This document shows, one piece after another, positions 24,522-33,860 of a DNA stretch of 44,142 nt. Position 1 is the first letter of the stretch. Each line of letters opens with the position of its first letter. The notes below the pieces were generated by a model. That model was not told where the DNA came from and did not search any database. It saw only the letters and a list, made by a program, of their open reading frames with translations. This stretch comes from Butyricicoccus_A sp964513445 (GTDB taxonomy: Bacteria; Bacillota; Clostridia; Oscillospirales; Butyricicoccaceae). The stretch is from the NCBI GenBank assembly GCA_964513445.1, contig CAZEMM010000009.1:1-44142 (forward strand), written 5' to 3'. The translations under genes were made by a program, and so were the position numbers.

Positions 24522-25445
24522 ATGTCTCATTTTAATGACCATTTGGATGATATTGTTCGCCAGCTGCAAAACGGATATCAGTCCAGCGAATTATTTTTTA
24601 ACCGTGATGGTCTGGAACGCCCTAACCGTGCCGCCATTATTCAAATCTTGAATGATTTGCGTCAGCTTATCTTTCCCGGCTATTTCGGTGACGAGCATCC
24701 GACGCGCGCCTCCGCGCCATATTTTGCGGGACACATGCTCACGCGTATTTATGAAGAACTGTGTCCTCAGTTAAAGCTCGCGCTGGCTTATCATGAAGGC
24801 GGCCTGACTGAATCGGTCACACGCCGCGCAGAAGAGGCAGCCTCGGAGCTGCTGTGCGAGCTGCCGCGCATTCAACAGCTGCTGCTTGTTGATGTGGAGG
24901 CGGCGCTCAACGGCGATCCCGCAGCGGGCAGTCGGGAACAGGTCATATTCTCCTATCCGGGACTGGACGCAATCTATGTCTATCGCATCGCCCATGAGCT
25001 GTATATCCGCGGTATTCCCTATATTCCGCGTATCATGAGCGAATATGTACACGGCTGCACTGGCATTGACATCAACTCCGGCGCGACGATCGGTGAATAT
25101 TTCTTCATTGACCACGGCACCGGTGTCGTCATAGGTGAAACAACCACAATCGGAAACAATGTAAAAATTTATCAGGGTGTCACGCTTGGCGCGCTTTCCA
25201 CACGCGCCGGACTCAAGCTCGCCGGCATTAAACGTCATCCGACCATTGAGGACGATGTCACAATCTACTCCAATGTCTCTATTCTCGGCGGAAATACCGT
25301 CATCGGGCGCGGCAGCACCATCGGTGGCAGCGCATTTATCACATCGTCCATTCCGCCGTTTTCCCGCGTCAGCGTCAAAAACCCTGAGCTGACCGTGGAT
25401 GACTTCGGTGAAAAGGCCTATGAAGCCAGCGGCAAACAGCAATAA
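24522..25445 (+). CDS. cysE: Serine O-acetyltransferase (EpsC/CysE family)
   Basis: Acetylates serine to O-acetylserine, the carbon skeleton for cysteine. It is 307 residues, the longer EpsC/SrpH-type form with an N-terminal helical domain. The C-terminal left-handed beta helix shows hexapeptide repeats: GIDINSGATIGEYFFIDHGT (catalytic His and Asp), VVIGETTTIGNNVKIYQGVT, then TIEDDVTIYSNVSILGG. Cysteine synthase is not adjacent. The convergent neighbour is an IscR-like Rrf2 regulator, which suggests but does not prove cysteine or Fe-S linked control. Confidence 0.94.
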   Translation: MSHFNDHLDDIVRQLQNGYQSSELFFNRDGLERPNRAAIIQILNDLRQLIFPGYFGDEHPTRASAPYFAGHMLTRIYEELCPQLKLALAYHEGGLTESVTRRAEEAASELLCELPRIQQLLLVDVEAALNGDPAAGSREQVIFSYPGLDAIYVYRIAHELYIRGIPYIPRIMSEYVHGCTGIDINSGATIGEYFFIDHGTGVVIGETTTIGNNVKIYQGVTLGALSTRAGLKLAGIKRHPTIEDDVTIYSNVSILGGNTVIGRGSTIGGSAFITSSIPPFSRVSVKNPELTVDDFGEKAYEASGKQQ

Positions 25446-25451
25446 TGTCAA

Positions 25452-25477
25452 ACGGAGAGCCGTATCTGGCTCTCCGT
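25452..25477. terminator. Bidirectional terminator after serine acetyltransferase
   Basis: A perfect 10-bp stem (ACGGAGAGCC/GGCTCTCCGT) with a 6-nt loop between convergent genes, followed rightward by ATTTAG. Confidence 0.85.
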
Positions 25478-25479
25478 AT

Positions 25480-25920
25480 TTAGATTGCAGAACAACCGGA
25501 ATCGTTCAGCTTTTTGCTGCGCTCAATCAAATCTGCCAATGTAATGCTATCGACAACAGCGTTTATCGCCTCCGCCAGCTCCCGCCAAACAGTGAGCGTC
25601 ACGCAATTATCCGCCTTCTCACAGGCATCCGCACCTTCCTCTACGCATGACACTGGCGCGAGAGAGCCTTCTGTCAAACGCAGAATATCGCCCACTGTAT
25701 AGCTCTCCGGTGTCCGTGCCAACCGATAGCCGCCGGAAGACCCACGCACGCTTCTGACGAAGCCTGCCTTGGTCAATATACTAATAATCTGCTCCAAATA
25801 TTTCCCGCTGATCCCCTGACGGTCGGCAATCGCTTTCAGCGCAATATTTTCTCCTGTATCATGCAAGGCCAAATCCAGCATCAATCTAAGTGCGTATCTG
25901 CCCTTTGTTGAAATCTTCAT
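25480..25920 (-). CDS. Rrf2-family regulator, IscR-like with Cys triad
   Basis: A 146-residue winged-helix dimer of the Rrf2 family. The N-terminus MKISTKGRYALRLMLDLA and the recognition segment GISGKYLEQIISILTKAGFV are typical. Three cysteines arranged C-x7-C-x5-C (SCVEEGADACEKADNCV, about residues 95-110) fit ligation of a 2Fe-2S cluster, as in IscR; B. subtilis CymR lacks them. It therefore probably senses Fe-S or cysteine status. It has its own strong promoter overlapped by a CCCAT/ATGGG dyad that may be its autoregulatory site. Confidence 0.9.
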   Translation of the reverse strand: MKISTKGRYALRLMLDLALHDTGENIALKAIADRQGISGKYLEQIISILTKAGFVRSVRGSSGGYRLARTPESYTVGDILRLTEGSLAPVSCVEEGADACEKADNCVTLTVWRELAEAINAVVDSITLADLIERSKKLNDSGCSAI

Positions 25921-25941
25921 ATCTTATGCCTCCTACGTCCC

Positions 25942-25970
25942 ATTATACCGTAGAAATACATGGGATGCAA
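25942..25970 (-). promoter_or_regulatory. Promoter of the Rrf2 regulator with overlapping dyad
   Basis: TTGCAT (25970-25965), a 17-bp spacer and TATAAT (25947-25942). The arms CCCAT (25940-25944) and ATGGG (25960-25964) bracket the -10 and spacer, a layout suited to repression. GTAGGAGG precedes the ATG. Confidence 0.75.
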
Positions 25971-26226
25971 TGATTTTCCCTGAAGATACTGGAGCATGCA
26001 CAGCATCGCTCAATGGGAGCGCGAATGAAACGCATTTGGCCGAGTTGTTACAAATGTGAGCATAGAAAGCCAAAAATCCCTAAGGCCAAAATAAACACGA
26101 AAACGGTTTGAGGTAAAACGTCTTTTTGCCGAGACTCCTTCCGATTCTAAAATGTCTTTTTAATGAAAAATTAATTGCAAAAAATGATTAAAATAAAGAA
26201 AAATCGGCTACCAAATGTTAAAAAAA
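25971..26226. other. AT-rich gap without a supported gene
   Basis: This stretch, upstream of the Rrf2 promoter and beyond the end of rsmB, contains no convincing reading frame. Two near-identical 14-mers, TAAAACGTCTTTTT (26114-26127) and TAAAATGTCTTTTT (26148-26161), occur 34 bp apart. The rsmB stop is followed on the minus strand by a T-rich run (CTAATTTTTTTAAC) but no stable hairpin was found. Confidence 0.5.
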
Positions 26227-27579
26227 TTAGTCGTGAGTTGCTGCATTTCTTTTGCGGAATTTTGCAACAAAAAAACCGTCTGTATTATGAATATGCGGAA
26301 ATAATGTAACGGAGCCCTCGCACAGCTGCGCGCAGACCGGAAGCGAAAACATCTCGGGAACAAACGCCGGATGTGTTCGGGCAAACCAAGCGGCGATATC
26401 CTCATTTTCCTCGCGCAGAAGCGTACATGTAGAATACACCAATGTCCCGCCGTCGCGCACATACCGGCAGGCATTGTCTAAAATCGCCTTTTGAACTGTG
26501 GGCAGCCCGGCAAGCTCCGCCTCGTCCTTATAGCGGATCTCGGGCTTTTTGCGAATAATTCCCATGCCGGAGCACGGCACGTCGCACAGCACAGCATCCA
26601 TTTTGCCTTCCCATGCGGGGCAGAAATCCGTCGCGCTTTGCAGCTGAATCTCGATATTGTCAAGACCCAGCCGCCGTGCGCCCTTTTTTATGCTGTCCAG
26701 CTTATGCGGAAAGATATCACATGAAATGACGCGACCTGTCCCGCGCATGCGCTGCGCGATGAAAAAACTTTTTCCGCCGGGCGCGGCGCAGCAGTCGAGC
26801 ACGGTATCGCCCGGCTGCGGGTCAAGCGCGTAGACGCTCATCTGGCTCGCGCCGTCCTGGACGGTGACACGCCCCTGTGTAAATGCGGGCAGCCGCTCGA
26901 TGTCTCCCGTGCCTGACACGGTCAGACAATGCGGGATGGTCGGATGCAGCTGTACCTGTATTCCCTGCCCGCGCAGCTCCGCCACAACCGTTTCAGTGTC
27001 CGCGCGCTGTACATTGACGCGCAGCACAGTCGGGGCAGGCTGATTGTCCGCCTCCAGCAGCAGTCTGGTCTGTTTGATACCAAACTGCTGCAAATACCGA
27101 CTGACCAGCCACCGTGGATGGCTGTAGCGCAGCGCATAAAACTCTTCTTTTGTCGCACAGCTTGGCTGCGGCAGCGCATCGCTGTGCCGTGCCACCGCAC
27201 GCAGTACGCCGTTGACATATCCGCTCGTGCGCGCATCTGCGCGGCACAGCCGTTTGGCCAGTGCAACGCTCTCGTTGACGGCCGCCGCATTCGGAATGCG
27301 GTCAAGCCAGAGCATTTGATACACAGCCAGCCGCATGATATCCAGAATGCGCGCATTGAGCTTTTTCAGCCGCGTTTTGGAATATGCTTCGAGGTAGAAA
27401 TCACACATGGAGCGGTTTTGAAGCACGCCGTTCGTGAGCGTAGTCGCAAGCGCGGCATCGCGCGCGGATAGCCCTGCCGCATACATACGCAGTGCGGGTG
27501 CGCTCCACGCGCCCTTCTCCCGAATGGCAAACAGCGCACGGGCCGCTGCTTCACGCGCAGTATGAATGTTATCTGCCAC
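26227..27579 (-). CDS. rsmB: 16S rRNA (cytosine-967-C5)-methyltransferase
   Basis: Methylates C967 of 16S rRNA. It has 450 residues: an N-terminal NusB-like helical domain (about 1-135) and a C-terminal Rossmann methyltransferase. S-adenosylmethionine motif I is DCCAAPGGKSFFIA (about 258). The Pro-Cys motif is DVPCSGMGIIRKKPE near 335, and the catalytic Cys is in YSTCTLLREENE near 385. The start is GTG 27579, after a GGGGGG site, overlapping yugP by 11 bp. It is the last gene of the yicC operon; rlmN, prpC and prkC, which often follow, are absent here. Confidence 0.96.
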   Translation of the reverse strand: MADNIHTAREAAARALFAIREKGAWSAPALRMYAAGLSARDAALATTLTNGVLQNRSMCDFYLEAYSKTRLKKLNARILDIMRLAVYQMLWLDRIPNAAAVNESVALAKRLCRADARTSGYVNGVLRAVARHSDALPQPSCATKEEFYALRYSHPRWLVSRYLQQFGIKQTRLLLEADNQPAPTVLRVNVQRADTETVVAELRGQGIQVQLHPTIPHCLTVSGTGDIERLPAFTQGRVTVQDGASQMSVYALDPQPGDTVLDCCAAPGGKSFFIAQRMRGTGRVISCDIFPHKLDSIKKGARRLGLDNIEIQLQSATDFCPAWEGKMDAVLCDVPCSGMGIIRKKPEIRYKDEAELAGLPTVQKAILDNACRYVRDGGTLVYSTCTLLREENEDIAAWFARTHPAFVPEMFSLPVCAQLCEGSVTLFPHIHNTDGFFVAKFRKRNAATHD

Positions 27580-28315
27580 GATGTCCCCCCTGTCTCCGAT
27601 TGCTGTTGGAGAGGAAAATGAGAATCAGCCGCAGCAGCTGCACCAGCGAGGTCGCGAGCGCGGCGACGTAGGTCATAGCAGCCGCGGTCAGTGTCTTGCG
27701 TGCCATTGGTAGCTCGTCCTCATACAGTAGCCCTTGCTCATCCAGCGCACGAATCGCGCGGCGGGATGCATTGATCTCAACCGGCAGCGTAACCAGCTGA
27801 AACAGCGTAGCCAGACCATACAGTGCGACGCCAATCCCCATGAGCGGCACAACACCGATCACAAGGCCAAGCAGCAGCATGGGCCATGCAAGCTGGGAGC
27901 CAAAATTGCATGCGGGAATAATGGCATTGCGCAGCCGGATCGGCCCATAGCCTTTTGCATACTGTACCGCATGCCCTGCTTCATGTGCGGCAACGCCGAT
28001 TGCCGCGACGGACTGCGAATCATAGACCTCCGGGGACAGACTGATGACGTTTGTCCGCGGATTGTAGTTATCTGTCAGATGTCCGGTGATGTGCGCAAAC
28101 TGTACGTCTGTGACGCCGTTTGCGCGCAGGACTGCCCGCGCGGCCTGTTCGCCGGTGATGCCACGACGGGTGCGGACATTGGAATATTTGCGAAAATCGG
28201 AGGACACAGACAGCTGTGCCCATGAGGCAAATGCAACGCATGCGATCATTAAAATCAGCCAGACGGCATACCATTCACCGCCATAGCCGAAGCCGTACCC
28301 ATAACCGTAAAACAT
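27569..28315 (-). CDS. yugP: Membrane zinc metallopeptidase, YugP family
   Basis: A 248-residue integral membrane neutral zinc metallopeptidase. The N-terminus is very rich in Gly and Tyr (MFYGYGYGFGYGGEW), followed by a transmembrane helix, then the active-site motif AAHEAGHAVQY near 115. Two or three further hydrophobic segments are present, and the C-terminus ends in Asn/Arg-rich residues. ATG 28315 follows GAGGAGG. Its position between fmt and rsmB is commonly seen in Clostridia. The substrate is unknown. Confidence 0.9.
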   Translation of the reverse strand: MFYGYGYGFGYGGEWYAVWLILMIACVAFASWAQLSVSSDFRKYSNVRTRRGITGEQAARAVLRANGVTDVQFAHITGHLTDNYNPRTNVISLSPEVYDSQSVAAIGVAAHEAGHAVQYAKGYGPIRLRNAIIPACNFGSQLAWPMLLLGLVIGVVPLMGIGVALYGLATLFQLVTLPVEINASRRAIRALDEQGLLYEDELPMARKTLTAAAMTYVAALATSLVQLLRLILIFLSNSNRRQGGHRGR

Positions 28316-28346
28316 TTGAAACCTCCTCGTTTGGTGACCGATGTGT

Positions 28347-29282
28347 TCAGCCACCCAGCCGCGTACCGGCCTGCATGGCATGACCGCGCAGGTATTCTGT
28401 CGCCGCCATGCGCTTTTTGCCGACCATCTGTACCTCTAAAATTTGCAGCACGCGTCCATCGCCGCAGGCGACAAACAGTCCGGTTTTGGCGTCCGCCTCC
28501 ACGACAGTGCCGCCCGCTTTACTGGTCGTGCGGTCTGTCATGCGGGACTGGAACAGCTTGAGCCGCGCGCCCTCACGGGTAGTCAGCGCCACCGGCCACG
28601 GGTCAAGCCCGCGGATATAATTGTGCACCTGCTGCGCAGGTTTGCTCCAGTCGATCGCCGCCATGCTTTTGTCCAGCGTCGAGACATAGGTCGACGCACT
28701 GTCATCCTGCTTGACATGCGGGATGCCGTCCGGCAGCCTGCACAGCGTCTCGGAGAGCAGATCCGCTCCCATCGCCGCTAAGCGGTCAAACAGCTCGCCT
28801 GCCGTCTCGTTTTCTCCGATTAACGTTTCACGCATCAGCAGGATATCGCCGGTATCCAATCCGGCATCCATTTGCATCGTCGTGACACCGGCTTTTTCCT
28901 CGCCGTCTAATACCATCCACTGGATCGGCGCCGCGCCGCGGTACTTAGGAAGCAGTGAGCCATGCACATTGATGCAGCCGTATTTCGGCAGCTCCAGCAC
29001 ATAGCGCGGCAACAGCTTGCCGTAGGCAACGACCACGATGATCTCCGGGTTTAGCTGCTGAAGCAGCGCCAGCTGGCTCTCATTTCGGAAGCTATCCGGC
29101 TGAAAAACCGGAATAGCACGTGTTAAGGCCAACTGCTTTACAGGTGGGGATGTTAGCTTCATTTTGCGTCCCTGCGGCTTGTCTGGCTGAGAAAAAACAC
29201 CGACAACCTCATGTCCGTCCGCAATCAGCCGTTCCAGCGACGCGACGGCAAAGTCCGGCGTCCCCATGAAGACAATCCTCAT
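28347..29282 (-). CDS. fmt: Methionyl-tRNA formyltransferase
   Basis: Formylates initiator Met-tRNA using 10-formyltetrahydrofolate. It is 311 residues. MRIVFMGTPDFAVASLERL begins the Rossmann domain, and the catalytic region is CINVHGSLLPKYRGAAPIQW (about 110) with Asp in MDAGLDTGDILL. The OB-fold C-terminal domain follows. Its ATG overlaps the def stop by 4 bp, coupling formylation and deformylation. Confidence 0.97.
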   Translation of the reverse strand: MRIVFMGTPDFAVASLERLIADGHEVVGVFSQPDKPQGRKMKLTSPPVKQLALTRAIPVFQPDSFRNESQLALLQQLNPEIIVVVAYGKLLPRYVLELPKYGCINVHGSLLPKYRGAAPIQWMVLDGEEKAGVTTMQMDAGLDTGDILLMRETLIGENETAGELFDRLAAMGADLLSETLCRLPDGIPHVKQDDSASTYVSTLDKSMAAIDWSKPAQQVHNYIRGLDPWPVALTTREGARLKLFQSRMTDRTTSKAGGTVVEADAKTGLFVACGDGRVLQILEVQMVGKKRMAATEYLRGHAMQAGTRLGG

Positions 29283-29776
29283 GCCTCGTCGCCGTCCTCT
29301 TCCTCCTGCTCCGCATTTGGATCGACATAACGTGAAACCTTTTCTGTAAATACATGGCCGTCCAGATGGTCGATCTCATGCAGAAATGCTCGCGCTGTGA
29401 GTCCATGCGATTGGGCAGTGAACCACTCGCCGTTGCGATCCTGTGCACGCACAGTCACGACATTCGGACGGGTGACGACACCGAACTTTTCTGGAAAGCT
29501 GAGACAGCCCTCCGTGCCTGTCTGCTCTCCCTCCGTCTCGATGACCTCTGGGTTCACCAGTTCAATAATCCTATCGTTGTCCAGCGTGTCCAATACGACG
29601 CACATGCGGCGCACCAGACCAATCTGCGGCGCCGCCAGGCCGACACCGTTTGCGGCGAGCATCGTCTGCGCCATGTCATCCAGTATTGCGCCGAGCCGTC
29701 TGTCAAATTTTGTGACCGGATGGCACTTTTTATACAGCACCGGATCCGGATCATAAAGAATCTGCCGAATTGCCAT
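29279..29776 (-). CDS. def: Peptide deformylase
   Basis: Removes the N-formyl group from nascent proteins. It has 165 residues from ATG 29776 (N-terminus MAIRQILYDPDPVLYK; an in-frame ATG 60 bp upstream is not needed). All three motifs are intact: GVGLAAPQIG near 45, EGCLSFPEKFG near 90 and LHEIDHLDGHVF near 133. The C-terminus is acidic. This is the functional counterpart of the altered deformylase-like gene at 12469-12879. Confidence 0.97.
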   Translation of the reverse strand: MAIRQILYDPDPVLYKKCHPVTKFDRRLGAILDDMAQTMLAANGVGLAAPQIGLVRRMCVVLDTLDNDRIIELVNPEVIETEGEQTGTEGCLSFPEKFGVVTRPNVVTVRAQDRNGEWFTAQSHGLTARAFLHEIDHLDGHVFTEKVSRYVDPNAEQEEEDGDEA

Positions 29777-29842
29777 AGAGAAAAACCTCCATCTATCTTT
29801 TTCAAGGTAGTTTATTGATTTAATTGATTTCCGCATGGTTGC

Positions 29843-32302
29843 CTATAGCTGCATCGGATTGATATCCGCGTACAGCGAAACAGCACGATATTTTCTCGAT
29901 GCGGAGAATTCACGAAGAATACCGCCTATGAGCTCGCGGCGGCGTTTTCCATTCGGGCACCGGATGGATAGGTGATATCGAAAGCGATTTTGTACCTTGA
30001 CGACAGGCGCGGGCGCAGGACCGAGCACAGGATAACGGAAATCCGCAAACTGTCCGGCCATCAGACTTTCCAGCCGCGTTTTGACCGCGACCAATGCCTC
30101 CAGTACATCGCGTTCCTTCTGTGCGCTTGCGGTCAATACGACGATCTGTGCCGCCGGCGGGCATTGCAGCGCACGCCGCACCTCGATCTCCGACTGATAA
30201 AAACGCAAATAATCCTGTCTTGCAGCATTTAAAAGAACGGGATGCTCAGGATAATATGTCTGTATCACTGCGTGCCCCTGCGCCTGACGGCGTCCCGCGC
30301 GGCCAACAACCTGTGTCAGCAGCGAAAATGTCCGTTCACGCGCGCGGTAATCCTGTGCGAACAACGCCTGATCTGCATCGATAATGCCGACCAACGCAAC
30401 ATTGTCAAAATCCAGTCCCTTTGTGACCATCTGCGTGCCCACCAAAATACCGGCCTTTCCATTCTCAAAATCCGCGAGCAGCTTGGCATGCGCATGCTTG
30501 GCGCTGGTCGTATCCGCGTCCATGCGCAGCACGCCGATCTCCGGAAACAGCTCATGCAACTCTCGCTCCAACTGCTGGGTGCCGATGCCCTCGGTTTTTA
30601 AATGTGTGCTTCCACATACCGGACACACATAGGTCAACGGCTGGGAATGTCCGCAGTAATGGCACATCAATCGATGGTTGACCGAATGATAGGTCAGCGA
30701 TACGCTGCAGGACGGACACTGCGGCGTCCAGCCACAGGCGGTACAGGTCAGCTGCCTGGCCGCGCCGCGGCGATTTAAAAACAAAATGCATTGATGTCCC
30801 TGCGCAAAGCAGTTCTCCATCGCATCGCGCAGCACCGGTCCAATCGCGCTGGTATAGCCCTGCCGCGTCAGTCCGCGCATATCGGCAATCGTGACCCGCG
30901 GCAGCTTTGCGCCGGAATACCGCTCGGACAGCGTAAACATCGGATATCGTCCGTTCTGCGCGCCGTAAAATGTCTCCACAGAGGGCGTCGCCGACCCAAA
31001 TACTACCAGCGCATTTTCCTGCATAGCACGGTATTTTGCGATGTCGCGCGCGTGATACCGCGGATTGTTGTCCGATTTGTATGCGTCATCCTGCTCCTCA
31101 TCCAAAATGATCAGGCCGAGCGCACGAACCGGAGCAAACACGGCAGAACGCGTACCGACAACCACTCGCGCCGCACCTGAACGGATGCGTTTCCAGCTGT
31201 CATAGCGTTCACCGACAGACAGCGCAGAATGCAGCACGGCAACGCCGTCGCCAAACTGCGCCATAAATTTGCGTATCATCTGTGGGGTCAGACCAATCTC
31301 CGGCACCAGCATAATCGCGCCTCTGCCCTGCTCCAGCACGCAGGAAATCAGCTTCAAGTAGACCTCCGTCTTACCGCTTCCTGTGACACCATACAGCAGC
31401 GCCGCCTCCGGCTTACCCGATTGCAGCAGTTGCCGCATAGGCTGGAAAACCATATTTTGCGCGTCGCTCAGCGTATCATCCTGCCGCTCCGGTATTTGTT
31501 CCTGCTCCGGCAAGCGAAATGCTTCTTCATTCCACTCGCGCAGCATACCGTCGCGCAGCATGGCGCGCAGCACACTGTCGCTCACGCCGGTCATGTATTT
31601 GAGATCGCTGCGGCTCATCTGTCCCTCGTGGCACAACGTCTGCACAACGTCCAGCCGTACCGCACTTCGAGCGCGTTCCGCGCGGGCGCGCGCCTCATCC
31701 TCCGGCATGTCGAGCGCGAGCATACGCACCAGCTTATCGCTCACCCGGCGGTCAAACGCCTGTGTATGCAGCAACACATTGTGCGCACATAGCGTCTCCA
31801 GCTGCTGTAAAGGCAGTGGTTCACCAAAGCGCTTGCGCAGTTCCTGTGTCGTGACGCAACGCTTACGTTTGGAAAATGCCTGTAAAACCGGATATTCCGC
31901 GCACAAAAGCGCGCGTTTTTCTTCATCTACATCATCGCAAAGCGCATAGCGCTCTACTTTCTGAAACCACAGGCCAACGGGCAACATCGTGCGTGCACAG
32001 TCGTAAAACGTGCAGAACAACGTCGAGCACATATGCGCAGCGAGCCGCAGCAAAGGCGCGTCCAGCACCGGCTGTTGATCGAGCAGCTGCAAAATCTCCT
32101 TGCGGTCAAATTGCTCGTTTGGGTCGCATCCCATGCGCACAACGATCGCCTCGCTTGTGCGGTTGCCCTGACCGAACGGGACGATGACACGCATGCCCGG
32201 GCGGACGATCGCACGCCACTGCTGTGGGATGTCATAGTCATACAGGCGGTCAAACCCATAGCGCGCAGCTGCCACCGCGACGCGGCAAACTGATTCGCTC
32301 AC
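29843..32302 (-). CDS. priA: Primosomal helicase PriA
   Basis: Restarts collapsed replication forks. It is 819 residues long. An N-terminal 3'-DNA-binding domain is followed by the helicase: Walker A GVTGSGKTEVY (about 300) and Walker B LDEEQDDAYKSDNNPRYHA (DEEQ instead of the more usual DEEH). Eight Cys in four CxxC pairs, including CTACGWTPQCPSC and CHYCG, form the zinc domain near 530-570. QVVGRAGR is motif VI. The start is GTG 32302, sharing GTGA with the coaBC stop. Confidence 0.97.
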   Translation of the reverse strand: MSESVCRVAVAAARYGFDRLYDYDIPQQWRAIVRPGMRVIVPFGQGNRTSEAIVVRMGCDPNEQFDRKEILQLLDQQPVLDAPLLRLAAHMCSTLFCTFYDCARTMLPVGLWFQKVERYALCDDVDEEKRALLCAEYPVLQAFSKRKRCVTTQELRKRFGEPLPLQQLETLCAHNVLLHTQAFDRRVSDKLVRMLALDMPEDEARARAERARSAVRLDVVQTLCHEGQMSRSDLKYMTGVSDSVLRAMLRDGMLREWNEEAFRLPEQEQIPERQDDTLSDAQNMVFQPMRQLLQSGKPEAALLYGVTGSGKTEVYLKLISCVLEQGRGAIMLVPEIGLTPQMIRKFMAQFGDGVAVLHSALSVGERYDSWKRIRSGAARVVVGTRSAVFAPVRALGLIILDEEQDDAYKSDNNPRYHARDIAKYRAMQENALVVFGSATPSVETFYGAQNGRYPMFTLSERYSGAKLPRVTIADMRGLTRQGYTSAIGPVLRDAMENCFAQGHQCILFLNRRGAARQLTCTACGWTPQCPSCSVSLTYHSVNHRLMCHYCGHSQPLTYVCPVCGSTHLKTEGIGTQQLERELHELFPEIGVLRMDADTTSAKHAHAKLLADFENGKAGILVGTQMVTKGLDFDNVALVGIIDADQALFAQDYRARERTFSLLTQVVGRAGRRQAQGHAVIQTYYPEHPVLLNAARQDYLRFYQSEIEVRRALQCPPAAQIVVLTASAQKERDVLEALVAVKTRLESLMAGQFADFRYPVLGPAPAPVVKVQNRFRYHLSIRCPNGKRRRELIGGILREFSASRKYRAVSLYADINPMQL

Positions 32303-33507
32303 GATTTCTTATCCCGATACAGCGCGAGCAAACGATCTAGCAGAATATCCGCCACATCATCCTTGCCCATCAGCTTCAGCGGCTCGATCCCGCCGTCGCG
32401 ATACAGCAGCGTGACCACGTTGGTATCGCCCGCAAAGCCTGCGCCCTTTGTTTTTAAATTATTCGCAACAATGACATCGCAATTTTTCTTTTTCAATTTT
32501 TTTACGGAGTTCTCCAGCAGGTCGCGCGTCTCCATTGAAAATCCGCAGATGACCTGATCGTCCCGGCGTTTTTGCCCGATCTCCTCCAAAATGTCTGGAT
32601 TGCGCACGAGAGAGATCGACATGTCGTCGTCATGTTTTTTGATTTTGTCCTCCATGCACTCCGCCGGACGGTAATCGCCCACTGCGGCGGCCTTGATCAC
32701 AATATCCGACTGCGGCAGCGCATGCAGCACCACCTCGCGCATATCACAGGCAGAGGTAACCGGTACCATGCGGACACCGTCGACCGGCGGCAATGCGACC
32801 GGACCGCTGATGAGCGTCACGTCGGCACCGCGCATTTTCGCGCCGCGCGCAATCGCATAGCCCATCTTACCGGTCGAATGGTTGGATAAAAACCGTACCG
32901 GATCCATCGCCTCGCGCGTCGGACCCGCTGTGACCGTGACGCGCATGCCGGACATGTCCTTCCGCGTCAGCGCATCCAAAATTGCCTGCTCGATCACCGA
33001 TACATCCGCGAGCCTGCCGCGACCGGTATCGCCGCAGGCCAAATGTCCGGAGGCAGGCTCAACAAACGCACAGCCGCGTGCACGCAGTGCGGCGATATTA
33101 CTCTGCACCGCTGCATTTTCATACATCGCCGTATTCATCGCAGGCGCGAACAGCACAGGAGCACGTGTCGCCAGCAGCGTCGTGGACAGCATATCATCCG
33201 CAATGCCGTTTGCAAACTTGCCCAAAATATTGGCCGTCGCAGGAACAACAGCGAACACATCCGCCGCCTTTGCCAGCGCAATGTGCTCGACCTCCCATGG
33301 GAAGTCTCGGTTAAACTGGTCGGTGACCGCACGAGAGCCGGCCAGCACCTCAAACGTCAGCGGCTGTACAAACTGGCAGGCATGCGCCGTCATAATGACA
33401 CGCACAGTGATGTCATGCTTGCGCAGTCTGCTGACCAGATCGCATGCCTTATACGCCGCAATGCCGCCGGTCACGCCAAGCACGACGGTTTTCCCTGAAT
33501 AATCCAT
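32299..33507 (-). CDS. coaBC: Bifunctional phosphopantothenoylcysteine decarboxylase/synthase
   Basis: Two coenzyme A steps in one protein of 402 residues. The CoaC flavoprotein half has GVTGGIAAYKA, the PAMNTAMYENAAV motif near 130 and the catalytic Cys in HLACGDTGRGRL near 165. The CoaB half has VTAGPTREAMDPVRFLSNHS near 200 and the KIKKHDD-type loop near 295. ATG 33507 follows GGAGGAATA. It starts 1 bp after the rpoZ stop. Confidence 0.97.
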   Translation of the reverse strand: MDYSGKTVVLGVTGGIAAYKACDLVSRLRKHDITVRVIMTAHACQFVQPLTFEVLAGSRAVTDQFNRDFPWEVEHIALAKAADVFAVVPATANILGKFANGIADDMLSTTLLATRAPVLFAPAMNTAMYENAAVQSNIAALRARGCAFVEPASGHLACGDTGRGRLADVSVIEQAILDALTRKDMSGMRVTVTAGPTREAMDPVRFLSNHSTGKMGYAIARGAKMRGADVTLISGPVALPPVDGVRMVPVTSACDMREVVLHALPQSDIVIKAAAVGDYRPAECMEDKIKKHDDDMSISLVRNPDILEEIGQKRRDDQVICGFSMETRDLLENSVKKLKKKNCDVIVANNLKTKGAGFAGDTNVVTLLYRDGGIEPLKLMGKDDVADILLDRLLALYRDKKS

Positions 33508-33508
33508 C

Positions 33509-33814
33509 TTATTCCTCCGGCAACGGCTCCGGTGTCTCCTGTTCCTCGTCTGAAGCAAGCAACGCATCGTCCTCGGTGTCCTCCGCTATTGCAGCAAAAA
33601 AGTTCACCTGCGGATCAGGCTTCGGGCCGGGACGGTATTCAATCTTACCATCGCATATTTCATCCAACGCAACCTTGATCGCCTTCTCCTCCAGCCGAAT
33701 CTCCTGTGCCTCCTCCATCGCTGACAGGTCACGCGCACGCTGCGCGGACAGATTGACCAGCAGGTAACGGTTGTTTACGTGTTTCATCAAATCCTGCATC
33801 GAAGGCTTTAACAT
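33509..33814 (-). CDS. rpoZ: RNA polymerase omega subunit
   Basis: A 101-residue omega subunit that helps assemble RNA polymerase. The N-terminal half matches the family (NNRYLLVNLSAQRARDL, then EEKAIKVALDEICDGKI). The C-terminal 40 residues are an acidic Glu/Asp-rich extension ending PEPLPEE. The position between gmk and coaBC is the classic Firmicutes order. Confidence 0.95.
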   Translation of the reverse strand: MLKPSMQDLMKHVNNRYLLVNLSAQRARDLSAMEEAQEIRLEEKAIKVALDEICDGKIEYRPGPKPDPQVNFFAAIAEDTEDDALLASDEEQETPEPLPEE

Positions 33815-33860
33815 AATCGTCCTCTCCTTATATCTTCAAATTATCTTCAAAAGTAATTGG

